Of a DNA stretch of 64,000 nt, positions 43,532 to 55,827 are shown in pieces. This DNA comes from Marinobacter flavimaris (GTDB taxonomy: Bacteria > Pseudomonadota > Gammaproteobacteria > Pseudomonadales > Oleiphilaceae). The stretch is taken from contig NZ_PSSW01000001.1 of NCBI RefSeq assembly GCF_002933295.1, forward strand, positions 124,001-188,000. The letters are read 5' to 3'. The translations under genes were made by a program, and so were the position numbers. Below the pieces are notes generated by a model. The model saw only the letters and a program-made list of their open reading frames with translations, had not been told where the DNA came from and did not search any database. Positions within the stretch are counted from its first letter, which is position 1; the number at the start of each line of letters is the position of its first letter.

Positions 43532-43547
43532 TGCATGCACCAATAAA

Positions 43548-45344
43548 TCAATCTTTAACCAGACCAGAAGGAACAGGCACCGGAAACTCCAATAGCTGCT
43601 GCGCAAACGCCTTCCCTTGTGGATCAATCCGCAGGCTGGCCACGCCACCGCCGCCAAGGCTGTGCTCCAGCAGGAAATTGATGGCCTTCAGCCCGGGCAT
43701 GGCCCAGCGGGTCACCCGGCCGGTTTCCGGATTCAGGGTATGGGCCATCCAGTCCGCAACCGCCGCTTCCGTCAGCGCGGTTTCAATGAACGGCAGAAAT
43801 TCCGGTTTGCGGGCGATCACGCCAATGTTGGTGTGGTCGCCCTTGTCACCGCTGCGGGCCCAGGCAAGCTTCACCAGCGGCACAGTGGTGTCCGTTTCGT
43901 CTGTCTCGTGTGTGAACGACTGGGGCTGGAGGTCGCTGTTATCGAAACCGCCGCTGGTTTCGACTCCAACGGTTTGCCGCTCGCCGCCCAGATCCACGGA
44001 CACATCAACTTCCGTTTTCGGCACCAGGCATGAATACAACCGGATCTTCGGCCACACGGTCGGCCGGCCACCCACAATCCCGGTGATTCCCGGTGCCATC
44101 CCCGTGGCTGCCTGGGCAATCTCGCGGGAAAACAGTACAAGGGCCTCTTTCTTGGGATGGGCGGTGCTGATCTTGACCACTACTTCGCGGCAATCCTCGC
44201 CACGGCCATGAGCACCGTAGGTCGTTTCCGTACCCAGAAGCTCAATACTGGTTTCGCTGTAATCAGGCAGGCCACGTTCGCTGAACATGCGTGAGGTCTT
44301 GGCCAGAATGGCCTGTGCGACAGTCTGGGCCTTGGCCCTGGCATTCATGCCTGCCAGCAGGAAGGTAACCGTGCACTTGAAACCATCCGGCCAGGTGCCC
44401 GATACCTTGTAACTGTCGGTGGGTGGTAGCCCCCGTGCGCCCCGCACCTGTACACGGTCTTTACCGGTTTCCTCCAGCTCTACACCTGTGAAATCGCAGG
44501 TAACGTCAGGCAGCAGGTAGGCCCTTGGGTCACCGATTTCGTAGACCAGCTGTTCCGCAACTGTGCCACGACTAACCAGCCCGCCGGTGTCTTCGGGCTT
44601 GGTGATAAAAAAGTCGCCGTTGGCACTCACTTCGGCTATCGGGAATCCCATGTTGGCGTAGCCGCCAGCTACCGCTTCCCAGTCGGTGAAGTTGCCGCCG
44701 GTGGCCTGGGCACCGCACTCGAGCAGATGCCCGGCCAGGCTGCCCTGCGCCAGTTTGTCGTAGTCTTGCCAGCTCCAGCCGAACTCGTGCACCAGCGGTG
44801 CCAATACCAGGGCACTGTCTGCCACCCGGCCGGTAATAACGATGTCCGCGCCCTGTTCCAGAGCCGCAACCAGACCTGGCGCTCCCAGATAGGCATTCAG
44901 GCTGACCATCATTGCGGGCATCGGTTGGCCGGAACCCATCTCCTTGACGCCCATATCTGCGAGATTTTTCTTTTTCATCAGAAGGTCGTCGCCCAGAACC
45001 AGGGCGATCTTCATGTCCACGCCGGCTTTTTCACAGAGAGCCTGAAGGGCGTCACGACAGGCCACCGGGTTGACGCCGCCGGCGTTGGCCAGCACCCGAA
45101 TGCCCTTTTCCTTGATGTCATCGAGCAAGGGGCCCATGACCGTCTGTACGAAATCCCGCGCATACCCCTGGGATGGGTCCTTCATTTTCTGGCCCGCCAT
45201 GATCGACATGGTGATTTCGGCCAGATAATCGGCTACCAGATAGTCGATATTGCCCTTGTGGACCAGCTGCGCGGCAGCCGTTTCCGTGTCGCCCCAGAAG
45301 GCGGCGGAGCATCCGATGCGAACAGTGTTGGGGGATTCAGCCAT
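43548..45344 (-). CDS. atuA: AtuA family protein (DUF1446), first gene of atu operon
   Basis: The start is ATG 45344 ([19 protein letters not shown]) with AGGA just upstream; the open frame extends 36 codons further into the promoter region. The 598-residue product matches the DUF1446/AtuA family. It has an N-terminal domain with [30 protein letters not shown] and [19 protein letters not shown], and a C-terminal AtuA-like ferredoxin-fold domain with [20 protein letters not shown]. AtuA is needed for growth on acyclic terpenes but its reaction is not known. Transcribed divergently from atuR. Confidence 0.94.
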   Translation of the reverse strand: MAESPNTVRIGCSAAFWGDTETAAAQLVHKGNIDYLVADYLAEITMSIMAGQKMKDPSQGYARDFVQTVMGPLLDDIKEKGIRVLANAGGVNPVACRDALQALCEKAGVDMKIALVLGDDLLMKKKNLADMGVKEMGSGQPMPAMMVSLNAYLGAPGLVAALEQGADIVITGRVADSALVLAPLVHEFGWSWQDYDKLAQGSLAGHLLECGAQATGGNFTDWEAVAGGYANMGFPIAEVSANGDFFITKPEDTGGLVSRGTVAEQLVYEIGDPRAYLLPDVTCDFTGVELEETGKDRVQVRGARGLPPTDSYKVSGTWPDGFKCTVTFLLAGMNARAKAQTVAQAILAKTSRMFSERGLPDYSETSIELLGTETTYGAHGRGEDCREVVVKISTAHPKKEALVLFSREIAQAATGMAPGITGIVGGRPTVWPKIRLYSCLVPKTEVDVSVDLGGERQTVGVETSGGFDNSDLQPQSFTHETDETDTTVPLVKLAWARSGDKGDHTNIGVIARKPEFLPFIETALTEAAVADWMAHTLNPETGRVTRWAMPGLKAINFLLEHSLGGGGVASLRIDPQGKAFAQQLLEFPVPVPSGLVKD

Positions 45345-45421
45345 CTTCCTGTGCCCTGTAAATGATTGCTGATTGAAAATGGGAGCGGTGGCGGTTTTGC
45401 CACACGATGGAGATGACAATA

Positions 45422-45437
45422 CCAAGCAAGCGCTTGG
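45422..45437. promoter_or_regulatory. Probable AtuR operator
   Basis: CCAAGC and GCTTGG form a 6-bp inverted repeat with a 4-nt spacer, overlapping a perfect 10-bp palindrome CAAGCGCTTG (45427-45436). It sits between atuA and atuR, touching the -35 region proposed for atuR, as expected for autoregulation by a TetR-type repressor. Confidence 0.65.
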
Positions 45438-45438
45438 T

Positions 45439-45466
45439 TTGTAAACAGGCATGTTTCAGGTAGAAT
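45439..45466 (+). promoter_or_regulatory. Predicted sigma-70 promoter of atuR
   Basis: TTGTAA (45439-45444) and TAGAAT (45461-45466) with a 16-bp spacer give a reasonable promoter. It adjoins the palindromic operator and would place the transcript start near 45474, downstream of the in-frame ATG at 45451 and upstream of GTG 45499. Confidence 0.45.
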
Positions 45467-45498
45467 TAAAGGCCTCTTATGCCAACCGAGTAGCCGTA

Positions 45499-46110
45499 GT
45501 GAGCCAGAACCAGATCCTCCAGTCCCTGATCGCAGAAAACCTTGTGTCAGACCCCAAAGGCGCTCGCGGCCGTCTGCTCACTGAGGCGGCTCGGCTGTTC
45601 CGGGAAAAAGGCTACGAGCGCACTACAGTTCGTGACCTTGCCGCTGCCGTGGGTATTCAGTCCGGCAGCCTGTTCCACCACTTTCGAACCAAGGAAGAGA
45701 TCCTCAAGGCAGTGATGGTAGAAACCATCCGGCTGAACACCGCGCTCATGCAGGCGGCTCTGGAGGCCGCCGATACCAGCAGGCAGAAGCTTCGTGGACT
45801 GATCCGCGCGGAACTTGAATCTATCAATGGCCAGACCGGCGAAGCGATGGCAGTCCTGGTATTTGAATGGCGGAGTCTGTCGGCCCCGTCCCAGGGCGAA
45901 GTGCTGGAACTTCGGGACATCTACGAGAAACTGTGGCTGGATGTGCTGGAATCATTGAAGCGCGAGGGCGCGCTGGAGGCGGATCCCTTCGTTGTTCGAA
46001 GGATGTTGACCGGCGCTCTCAGCTGGACCGTAACCTGGTACAAACCGGAGCGGGGAGGGCTGACACTGGATGGCCTGACCGATCAGGTAATGGCAATGAT
46101 GGCTCTGTAA
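45499..46110 (+). CDS. atuR: TetR-family regulator of the atu operon
   Basis: The start chosen is GTG 45499. The in-frame ATG at 45451 lies inside the predicted promoter, and the intervening codons (several GTA, TTA) are atypical for this genome. The 203-residue product has the TetR helix-turn-helix RGRLLTEAARLFREKGYERTTVRDLAAAVGIQSGSLFHHFRTKEEIL (about residues 23-68) and an all-helical ligand domain. By position it is AtuR, the repressor of atu genes in P. aeruginosa, likely released by a terpenoid CoA ester or related compound. Confidence 0.9.
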   Translation: MSQNQILQSLIAENLVSDPKGARGRLLTEAARLFREKGYERTTVRDLAAAVGIQSGSLFHHFRTKEEILKAVMVETIRLNTALMQAALEAADTSRQKLRGLIRAELESINGQTGEAMAVLVFEWRSLSAPSQGEVLELRDIYEKLWLDVLESLKREGALEADPFVVRRMLTGALSWTVTWYKPERGGLTLDGLTDQVMAMMAL

Positions 46111-46314
46111 GCGGATTGGCGTTTTCAAAAGTCATTGTTTTATATCAATAATATTCTGGCAAATTCCTTTCCTTCCGGGCCATTGGCCCGATCGGCATAA
46201 CAAAATCGGCATTCGAGCCATTTTTGTAGGACAGTTTTCACCGCATTCTTGCACCCGTTGACAAAAACCGAGTTCAGATCGGGCAAACAAAAACAACGTG
46301 ATGCAGGGTGAAAT

Positions 46315-47379
46315 ATGATCTCCTCTCTGGCAAAGCTCGGACCGCATGTCTTTGCGGCTCGCCTCAAGGCTCTCTCGCTGGCAGCCGTTGCCATACTCAC
46401 AGGTTGCTCGGCCAACCCCATCTACACCACCACCGGCGTTGTGCTCTCCAATTATTCGGAGGGCGAAGCCACGCCCTACGTGTTGCAGATGTCCGACACC
46501 CAGATGGCGTGTGCGCTGGGCGAGGGCGTGGATCCGCTGCTCTATTCCTTCTCGCGGGTCACCGATGCACCTGACACCACCGGCTCCCTGTTGATGCTTC
46601 TGGCAGGCAATTGTGCGGAGTACAAGGCCTGGGAGGCTGAGCTCGCCTATCTCAGAGCGGATTATGAGGGAGATGTGGAAGCGGCAAAGGACGCCAGGGA
46701 AGTGGCAAAGCGATTGAATGCGCTGACCGCGAAACGTCGGTATGCCTCCTTTAAGCGAGCAATGGCCGCCTACGAGTTCGATCCCGCTGCTGAACCCCTC
46801 GAGTGCCCCTTTCTGTTCACCGAACAGGACGAAATCACCTTCCTGCTGGGCTTGCTGACCGGTATGCAGGCAATCGTAAACGATGCCAATTCCGGCGCCA
46901 TGGCCGGAGTCCCCAGGAATATCGCTCCCCAGGCCGAGCGTGCCGCTACCTGTCTGGACAATGAAAAGTGGGGTGGTATGCCAAACGCCATCCGGGCCCT
47001 GGTCTGGCTGCTGCTGCCCGACACCCGTCCGGCTCTGGCGCCGGACCCCTGGCAGGTGCTTGAGCACAGCCGGGAACTGGGGGTTGAGAAAGGCATGCGG
47101 GTTCCGCACGCGCTTCAAGCGGTCGCCGCCGAAACCTTTGGTCGCCCGGAAAAGCTTGAGCAAGCCATCGCCAGTTTCGCCGCGGCCGATGCAACTATGG
47201 AGGTCTGGGACGAGTATCGTCTGGTGGATGAAGTCGCGGCGGGCGTGGTGCGCTTCTCTTCTGACAAACACTGGACCGCCAATTACGGCTACCGGACGCC
47301 GCAATCCTTCTTCGGCAGGATGAGCCCTGAGCGGCAAACCGAAAACGTCGAAACCATGAATCTGGACGACCTGCTCTAA
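46315..47379 (+). CDS. Lipoprotein of TRAP operon, TatT-like
   Basis: ATG 46315 has AGGG at 6-7 nt. The signal is long and ends AILTGC (Cys31), predicting a lipoprotein of about 324 mature residues. The mature part is helical, with paired segments typical of TPR-type solenoids (EYKAWEAELAYLRADYEGDVEAAKDAREVAKRLNAL and later NAIRALVWLLLP). It resembles the T-component (TatT) lipoproteins that accompany some TRAP transporters, and the two following genes are TRAP components, but the match is by pattern and context only. No clear promoter was identified in the 204-bp gap from atuR. Confidence 0.75.
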   Translation: MISSLAKLGPHVFAARLKALSLAAVAILTGCSANPIYTTTGVVLSNYSEGEATPYVLQMSDTQMACALGEGVDPLLYSFSRVTDAPDTTGSLLMLLAGNCAEYKAWEAELAYLRADYEGDVEAAKDAREVAKRLNALTAKRRYASFKRAMAAYEFDPAAEPLECPFLFTEQDEITFLLGLLTGMQAIVNDANSGAMAGVPRNIAPQAERAATCLDNEKWGGMPNAIRALVWLLLPDTRPALAPDPWQVLEHSRELGVEKGMRVPHALQAVAAETFGRPEKLEQAIASFAAADATMEVWDEYRLVDEVAAGVVRFSSDKHWTANYGYRTPQSFFGRMSPERQTENVETMNLDDLL

Positions 47380-47437
47380 GGCAGGTTGCCGACATCCTCT
47401 GAAAACTGACAAACACAAGAATGACCCGGAGGTCGAT

Positions 47438-48448
47438 ATGATCCGCAAATCCCTCGCTGCCATGGCCCTTGTGGCCGCCGCTCCGCTGGCATCGGCACAG
47501 TCTGTTTCCATGTGCGTGTTCGATGTAATCGGCGCCAATGGCGACTTCTACAACTTCGTCAAAGACTATGCGCTAGAGATGAAGGGCCACGGCGTGGATT
47601 TCGAGCTGAAACCCTACACCGATGAGGGCGTGGCGATCGGTGATTTTAACGCCGGACAATGCGATGCCGTTGCCGCCACAGACATCCGGATTCGTCCATT
47701 CAACAAGTTCACGGGCAGCATCAGCGCTGTGGGAGCGCTGCCCACCTACGACAACCTGAAAACCTTGTTGGCCACGCTGGCGCAGCCGAAAGCCGCGCCA
47801 TTGATGAAGGATAACGGTTACGAAGTGCTCGGCATCATACCGGTGGGTGCCGGTTACCTGTTTGTAAATGATCGCAGTATTGATACTGCCGGCGAGCTGG
47901 CGGGCAAGCGAATGGCAACCCTCGACTATCAGAAAGACGCGATTCACATGGTGAACTTCGTCAAGGCCACGGTCGTGCCCTCTGACATCACCAACTTCGC
48001 CGGCAAATTTAACAACGGTTCGGTGGATACCGCCTATGCGCCGGCCTTTGCTTACGAAGCTCTGGAACTCTATAAGGGCATCGGCGAAAGCGGTGGGGTT
48101 GTGGACTATCCGCTGGCACAGCTGACGCTTCAGATGGTTGCCCGTGATGACGTGCTGGACGACGACACAGCCCAGAAAGCCCGTGAAGTTGCCTGGAATA
48201 TGTTTCCTCAGGCCATGGGGCTGATTGAAGGCCAGGAAGCAGCCATTCCCGAAGAAAAATGGGTGCGCATTCCTGAAAAAGACATCCGCGGCTATCAGGA
48301 GATGTTCCGGGAGAACCGGATCGAGATGCGCGATGGCCTGAACGGGGCGCCGGATGTGTATCACCCGAAAATGATGGGGCTGCTCAGCAAGATCCGCTGT
48401 GCAAGTAACCCTGCTGCAGCCGAGTGCACCGCGGACAACCGCGAATAA
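47438..48448 (+). CDS. Putative TRAP solute-binding protein (non-DctP type)
   Basis: The 336-residue protein has a cleavable signal peptide (MIRKSLAAMALVAAAPLASAQ) and a periplasmic binding-protein-like fold. Segments include FDVIGANGDFYNFVKDYALEMK, a GAGYLFVNDRSIDTAGELAGKRMATLDYQKDAIH hinge region, and VDTAYAPAFAYEALELYKG. It lacks the DctP signature seen in the gene at 18001. Two Cys near the C-terminus (IRCASNPAAAEC) may form a disulfide. It is 15 nt upstream of the TRAP permease gene, so it likely delivers substrate to it. Confidence 0.85.
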   Translation: MIRKSLAAMALVAAAPLASAQSVSMCVFDVIGANGDFYNFVKDYALEMKGHGVDFELKPYTDEGVAIGDFNAGQCDAVAATDIRIRPFNKFTGSISAVGALPTYDNLKTLLATLAQPKAAPLMKDNGYEVLGIIPVGAGYLFVNDRSIDTAGELAGKRMATLDYQKDAIHMVNFVKATVVPSDITNFAGKFNNGSVDTAYAPAFAYEALELYKGIGESGGVVDYPLAQLTLQMVARDDVLDDDTAQKAREVAWNMFPQAMGLIEGQEAAIPEEKWVRIPEKDIRGYQEMFRENRIEMRDGLNGAPDVYHPKMMGLLSKIRCASNPAAAECTADNRE

Positions 48449-48463
48449 CGGGGCGGAACCATC

Positions 48464-50515
48464 ATGAACTGGCGAGCAATTACCGCTCCGGCAGCACGGA
48501 CCCTCTACCCCGTACATCGCATTTACGGGGCGGTTCTGCTGCTTCTCCTGCTGTTTACCCTGCTGCTGGGGATGGGCAACTCGCTCCATTCCCGGTTGCT
48601 CTGGGTCGGAGAACAGACCTGGCCGAACTATTATCTGCTGAATCCCGAGGCGACAGAGCCGTCCTGTCAGTTGGAAATGGATGTTGATGCCGAAGTGGCT
48701 CGCCGGGTGGCCAATTACAAGCCCGACCCCGATGACCTGTTCAGCTCACCGCCCAATCCCGATGCCATCCGCAAATCGCTACAGAGCAATCTGGAACTCT
48801 GCCAGCAGCAATACGACGTCTATGAACAGAACCTGGCCCACGCTACGCCAGCCCTAGGGGCGTTCAAGACGGTAGAGCAGGGACTTGCGGACTTCCTGCT
48901 CGAGAACATTGAGCTAACCAAGTACCTGTTCATTGCGATGTTCGCGATGGCTGCGGCAATCGCTGCGCTGGACACGGACCACATAGCGTTGCGCCTGCCC
49001 CGCAATCGAGCTGAATGGCGGCTGAGCCAGGGTGTGCAGTTTGTGGTTAATGGTCTGATGGTGCTGTCGCTGAACGCTTACCTGGGCAAGCTGGCCACGT
49101 CGCCGGGTTCGGAGGGTACGATGAGCCTTCAATATGCCTGGGGCGGGGTCTTCGGCCTCTTTATGGTGATCAATGCAGTGCGTTTCCTGAACGTCCCGGA
49201 ACGTATCCGCCCCGGCGGTCTTGCCGCCTCGTCCGGTCTGGTGATTCCTCTGTACTGTGCCATGGGCCTGATCGCCATGAGTTATTTCTTCCTGGTAGAC
49301 GGGTATGCCTCGGGCCTGGCGATCTACTTTGGAATGATGTCCAATCTGTCATCCATGTTCATCAATATCGGCCTTTATGTGCTGGTGGGCATGATGCTGA
49401 AGCAGACCAGGATTCCCGAGCTCCTGCTCAATCTCATCAAACCTTTTAATCTGCCAGCGCCGATGCTGGCTTCGGTGATCATCTTCGCAACGGCGTTTCC
49501 GACCGCGTTCACCGGCGCATCGGGCATTTTCATCCTGGCCGTGGGTGGTGTTGTCTATGACGAGCTGCGCCGGGCCGGGGCAGGGCGGCAGCTTTCCCTG
49601 GCAACGACTGCCATGTCGGGAAGCCTCGGGGTGGTCCTCAACCCATGCCTGCTGATTGTTGTCGTCGCGGCTCTCAATAAGGAAGTGACGACCACGGAGA
49701 TGTACAGCTGGGGCTTCTGGGTCTTCATCATGTCGGCAACGCTGTTTTCACTGATTGTCTGCAAGACCCAGGGAAACTGGAAGCCCCGTCCGGCGCCCGG
49801 CGCCTTCCGTGCGGCTCTTTCGGAAAGCCGGGCCCTGCTGCCTTATGTTGCAGTGGCGGCTCTGGTTATCCTGTCGATCTGGGTTGTTCTGGGCTTGAAG
49901 TTCAACGAGTACAGTGCCCCGTTGATCCTGCCATTGGTTATGCTTGCCCTGGTACTCCTGGATTCCGGCCGAAACAGTGAGGAGCAGGGCCAGACACGCT
50001 CTCCGGCATTCTGGAGCCGAAGCTCCGCCGCTGCCAGCGATTCAGCGGTGCACATCGGAGCTCTGCTTGCGCTTATTGGGTTTTCGATCTGCCTCGGCGG
50101 TATCCTGGAACGCTCGGATATTGTTCACGCGCTCTTCCCTGAGGACCTGACCAGTCCCTGGATCGCCATGCTGGTGATCGTCGTGATGCTCACAGTTATA
50201 GGCATGGTCATGGACCCGTTCGGCGCGGTAATCCTGGTGTCGGCGACCATTGCCCAGCCGGCGATCCAGCTGGGTATTGATCCGCTGCACTTCTGGATTG
50301 TGTGTCTGGTGGCATTTGAGCTCGGTTACCTGAGCCCGCCAGTGGCGCTGAACCACCTGCTCACCCGCCAGGTGGTGGGCGAGACCGAAGTGCTGGCGGC
50401 AGAGCGCTCAGGTTCCTTCTGGCATCGCTATGAGCGGTTGCTGCTGCCCCTGGCTGTGATGGGCCCCACACTGTTGTTCGTGGCCTTTGTGCCGATGCTA
50501 TTCTACGCGTTGTAA
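48464..50515 (+). CDS. Fused TRAP transporter permease (DctQM-like)
   Basis: The 683-residue membrane protein combines an N-terminal region with four or so helices, probably the small-subunit equivalent, and a DctM-like large subunit. A soluble segment of about 95 residues (roughly 50-145, containing two Cys) lies between helices 1 and 2. DctM-type features include FPTAFTGASGIFILAVGGVVYDELR (around residue 348) and SGSLGVVLNPCLLIVVVAALN, the two repeated pore hairpins, and late GYLSPPVALNHLL. It imports an organic anion with sodium. Its substrate is unknown; position beside atu suggests terpenoid acids but this is a guess. A strong terminator follows. Confidence 0.88.
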   Translation: MNWRAITAPAARTLYPVHRIYGAVLLLLLLFTLLLGMGNSLHSRLLWVGEQTWPNYYLLNPEATEPSCQLEMDVDAEVARRVANYKPDPDDLFSSPPNPDAIRKSLQSNLELCQQQYDVYEQNLAHATPALGAFKTVEQGLADFLLENIELTKYLFIAMFAMAAAIAALDTDHIALRLPRNRAEWRLSQGVQFVVNGLMVLSLNAYLGKLATSPGSEGTMSLQYAWGGVFGLFMVINAVRFLNVPERIRPGGLAASSGLVIPLYCAMGLIAMSYFFLVDGYASGLAIYFGMMSNLSSMFINIGLYVLVGMMLKQTRIPELLLNLIKPFNLPAPMLASVIIFATAFPTAFTGASGIFILAVGGVVYDELRRAGAGRQLSLATTAMSGSLGVVLNPCLLIVVVAALNKEVTTTEMYSWGFWVFIMSATLFSLIVCKTQGNWKPRPAPGAFRAALSESRALLPYVAVAALVILSIWVVLGLKFNEYSAPLILPLVMLALVLLDSGRNSEEQGQTRSPAFWSRSSAAASDSAVHIGALLALIGFSICLGGILERSDIVHALFPEDLTSPWIAMLVIVVMLTVIGMVMDPFGAVILVSATIAQPAIQLGIDPLHFWIVCLVAFELGYLSPPVALNHLLTRQVVGETEVLAAERSGSFWHRYERLLLPLAVMGPTLLFVAFVPMLFYAL

Positions 50516-50536
50516 TGTTGAAGTGAGATAAAGAGG

Positions 50537-50568
50537 GCCGCCTGAGGGAAACTCCAGGCGGCTTTTTG
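50537..50568 (+). terminator. Intrinsic terminator of TRAP operon
   Basis: The perfect 8-bp stem GCCGCCTG / CAGGCGGC with a 10-nt loop runs into TTTTTG, 22 nt after the permease stop codon. Confidence 0.9.
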
Positions 50569-50677
50569 CATCTGGAATACAAGAGGAAACGTAGTTTGAA
50601 CGAAACCGAACACTCGCAAGGAACGTGTTTGTTATACCCTAGGAAATAAAATCGATCTTCTGCCAGTGGCCTGACTT

Positions 50678-53295
50678 ATGTCGTTTGATGTCTCATCAAA
50701 ATTGATCTCAGTTTTTTCAGCTCTATTTCTCCTCGTGGGTTGCGGAGGTGGCGGCGGTGGCGACAGCCTCGATTCGCAGGAGCCCGGGCTGGGCGGAACT
50801 ATTTCTATCGAAAGTGGAACGCGAGTGGATTCGGATACGGCTGATGACAGTCGGGTCAATGAAGCAGTGTCCAACGATTCTTTCAGTACCGCCCAGTTAG
50901 TGCCTTCAACAGGTATTTTGGGTGGCTATTTGAGCGCTACTTCAGGCATCTACCCCGATTCCGGCGAGTTTATCTTCGAGTATTTCGCTGACGAGCAGGA
51001 TACATTCCGCGCGGATCTCGCAGCGGGCAGCACGATTACCGTTCAGGTTTTCAGGGATTCTGATTTTTTAGCCCCCTCGATTAGCCTGTCGGTCGACCAG
51101 AGCGGCGCTTCGGACTCCGATTTCGGTGCCGGCGACACAGCCTTGATGGTCACTGCACCCGTGGAAGGGCCCGCAGAGATAAGTCTCCGAACAGCCGGTG
51201 GGGGTCCATTCCGGTACGTGCTGTCTGTTTCGACAACCGGCGTCACTAATTTTTCGAGCTCTTATTACAGCCAGCCGGAGTTTGTCCCGGACGAGGCCAT
51301 TGTGGTGGTGTCGCGGCAAGAGCAGGGGCGCCTGGATCCGCAGGGTCTCGCAGGAGCTTTGTCGGCCTCCTCTGCGAAATCACTGGGGCAGGGGGCCTGG
51401 TTAGTAAGGCGTGAGCCTGTTGGTGTCGTCGCTTCCCAATCGTCCAGCGCTTCCGGGGCCCTGCGGGACCAGACCCTTCGTTGGATTACCAGTCTGAAGT
51501 CGCAGCCGGGCGTGCAGGTGGCAGAGCCAAACTATATCTACCGGGCTCTGGCGGACCGGGATCTGTCATCTTTGCAATGGAATCTGCCTCTCATCAGTAC
51601 GCCCCTTGCCTGGCAAGCGGCGCCGACCCTTGGTAACTCGGTTGGAGTGGCTGTGATGGACACCGGCCTGTTCACTTCCACTCCGCAAACCTATGGCGAT
51701 TGGCACCTGGACCTGGACACCAATGTCATTCCGTTCAATTCCGGACGAATTCTCGATTATGTGTCTGCTGAAGTGGATATCGATCCACAGTTCAATGACC
51801 CCTTGGGCTATGACAACAACCCGGCTGATCCGGGTGACGGTAAACCTCAGAGCAGTAACTTCCATGGAACCCATGTTGCGGGCATTGTGGCTGCGCTTCA
51901 GGATTCTGCCGGCGTGGACGGCGTTGCGCCGGCGGCAACACTCTGGCCTGTCAGAGTGCTTGGGCGTGATGGGGCGGGCACGCTGGATGACCTTGTCGCA
52001 GCGGTAAATTGGGCTGCCGACAACCCCGATATCGATGTCATAAACCTGAGCCTCGGAGGCGTTGGTCCGAGCACAGTATTGGAAGCAGCCATAAACCGGG
52101 CTGATGAAAATGGAAAGCTGGTTGTCGCTGCGGCTGGCAATCAGGGTACAGATGAGTTGACCTATCCAGCGGCCTTTGAGCGAGTTATTGGCGTTGGCGC
52201 AGTCGATGCGGGGAAGGTGCGCGCCTCATACTCCAATTTTGGTGGTTCAGTGGATCTTGTTGCGCCGGGCGGGGATGCGACCAGAGACGCGAATCTGGAT
52301 GGTAACGCCGACCTGGTCATCAGCACCTGGGGGGTTGATGATGGTGGTGACTTTATCCGCTCCTATGCAGGATTACAGGGTACCTCAATGGCTGCTCCGC
52401 ACGTTGCAGGCGTTTATGCCTTGATGAAAGGGGCAAATCCTGAGGGAGTTACTCCTGGCCAGTTTCGGGCCTGGATGGTCAGTGGTGTGCTGACAGAGAA
52501 CGTAGGCAACAGTACCGAATATGGTGCTGGTCTGATAAATGCGCTCAAGTCAGTTGACGCGGCTCTGGACGGATCCGTGAGCACGATAGTCCTTTCTTCG
52601 CCTTCTGCTATCGAGTTTGACCGGGCACGCTTCAATAGCGAGCTTGATTTTACCGTTTATCCCGAAGGCGAATCGGTCTTAGTTGATAACGTTGCCTTCG
52701 ATTCAAATTTGATCTCTCTCGATCCGGCGCTTTCAGCTGGCAGCTCTCTGCCGAGCTCGGTGGCCGTCTCGGTATTGGAGGAAAATGTCGTTGACGGGCA
52801 GAGTTATGCGACGACGATTCAGATTGACTACAGTGCTGGTGGCGAAACCGGAACCCTGAAGGTTCCAGTTTCGATAGACCTCAGGGAATTGGCTGATGAG
52901 CGAGACGCAGGTCGCCATTATGTACTGCTGGTAAGCCCTGATGAAAGCCGCGAAACCATCGAACAGCGCGTGGTGACGGCCCGCGATGGAAGTTACAGCT
53001 TCTCCTTCGACGACATAGAACCCGGGGAGTATTTCCTGGTGGCCGGAACGGACATGGACAACAATGGCTTTATTTGTGAGAGCGGTGAGGCCTGTGCCGA
53101 GTACCCGGTAAATGGCTTGCCAGAGAAGATCGTCATCGGGGAAGAGCGGGTCACCGGCGTTACTCTGAGCACGAGCTTCCGGCGCCCGACCATTGCTTCC
53201 ATGGGTTTGCCCCGCATCGGCTTCGAGGGCTATCGTTTAAAAAAACCTGGGAGCACAGCTGCTGAGCCGGTGAGAAACCTGGAGGTCAATCGTTG

Positions 53296-53296
<1 letters not shown>
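50678..53296 (+). CDS. Subtilisin-like (S8) serine protease lipoprotein
   Basis: The 872-residue product has a lipoprotein signal ending FLLVGC (Cys22) followed by a Gly run. Residues about 70-190 form a beta domain like the PPC prepeptidase type, then an inhibitor-like segment. The S8 domain at about 300-635 carries the full catalytic set: Asp328 (VMDTG), His396 (FHGTHVAG), oxyanion Asn488 (AAGNQG) and Ser570 (GTSMAAPH). A C-terminal beta domain with GSYSFSFDDIEPGEYFLVAGTDMDNNG resembles a carboxypeptidase-regulatory fold. Probably on the cell surface. A PrcB-like lipoprotein gene overlaps its stop codon. Confidence 0.92.
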
Positions 53297-55732
<2,436 letters not shown>

Positions 55733-55742
55733 TATTCTATAA

Positions 55743-55772
55743 GATGCTATAAAAAGCATCCTTTATTCTTTC
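55743..55772 (+). terminator. Probable terminator of parE
   Basis: GATGCT and AGCATC form a 6-bp stem around ATAAAA, followed by a T-rich tail (CTTTATTCTTT), 10 nt after the parE stop. Confidence 0.55.
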
Positions 55773-55827
55773 TCTGTCTTCTGCAAAGTCGTTATCCTGC
55801 CAGTTTTCTGATCGGGAAGAACCGTTG

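Noticed and set aside
45451..45498. Upstream ATG start for atuR
   Set aside because: It lies within the predicted promoter next to the operator, lacks a ribosome site, and the codons are atypical; GTG 45499 preferred, though not proven.
46132..47538. Minus-strand open frame of 468 codons
   Set aside because: Antisense to the TatT-like lipoprotein gene, which has a lipobox, ribosome site and sensible operon context.
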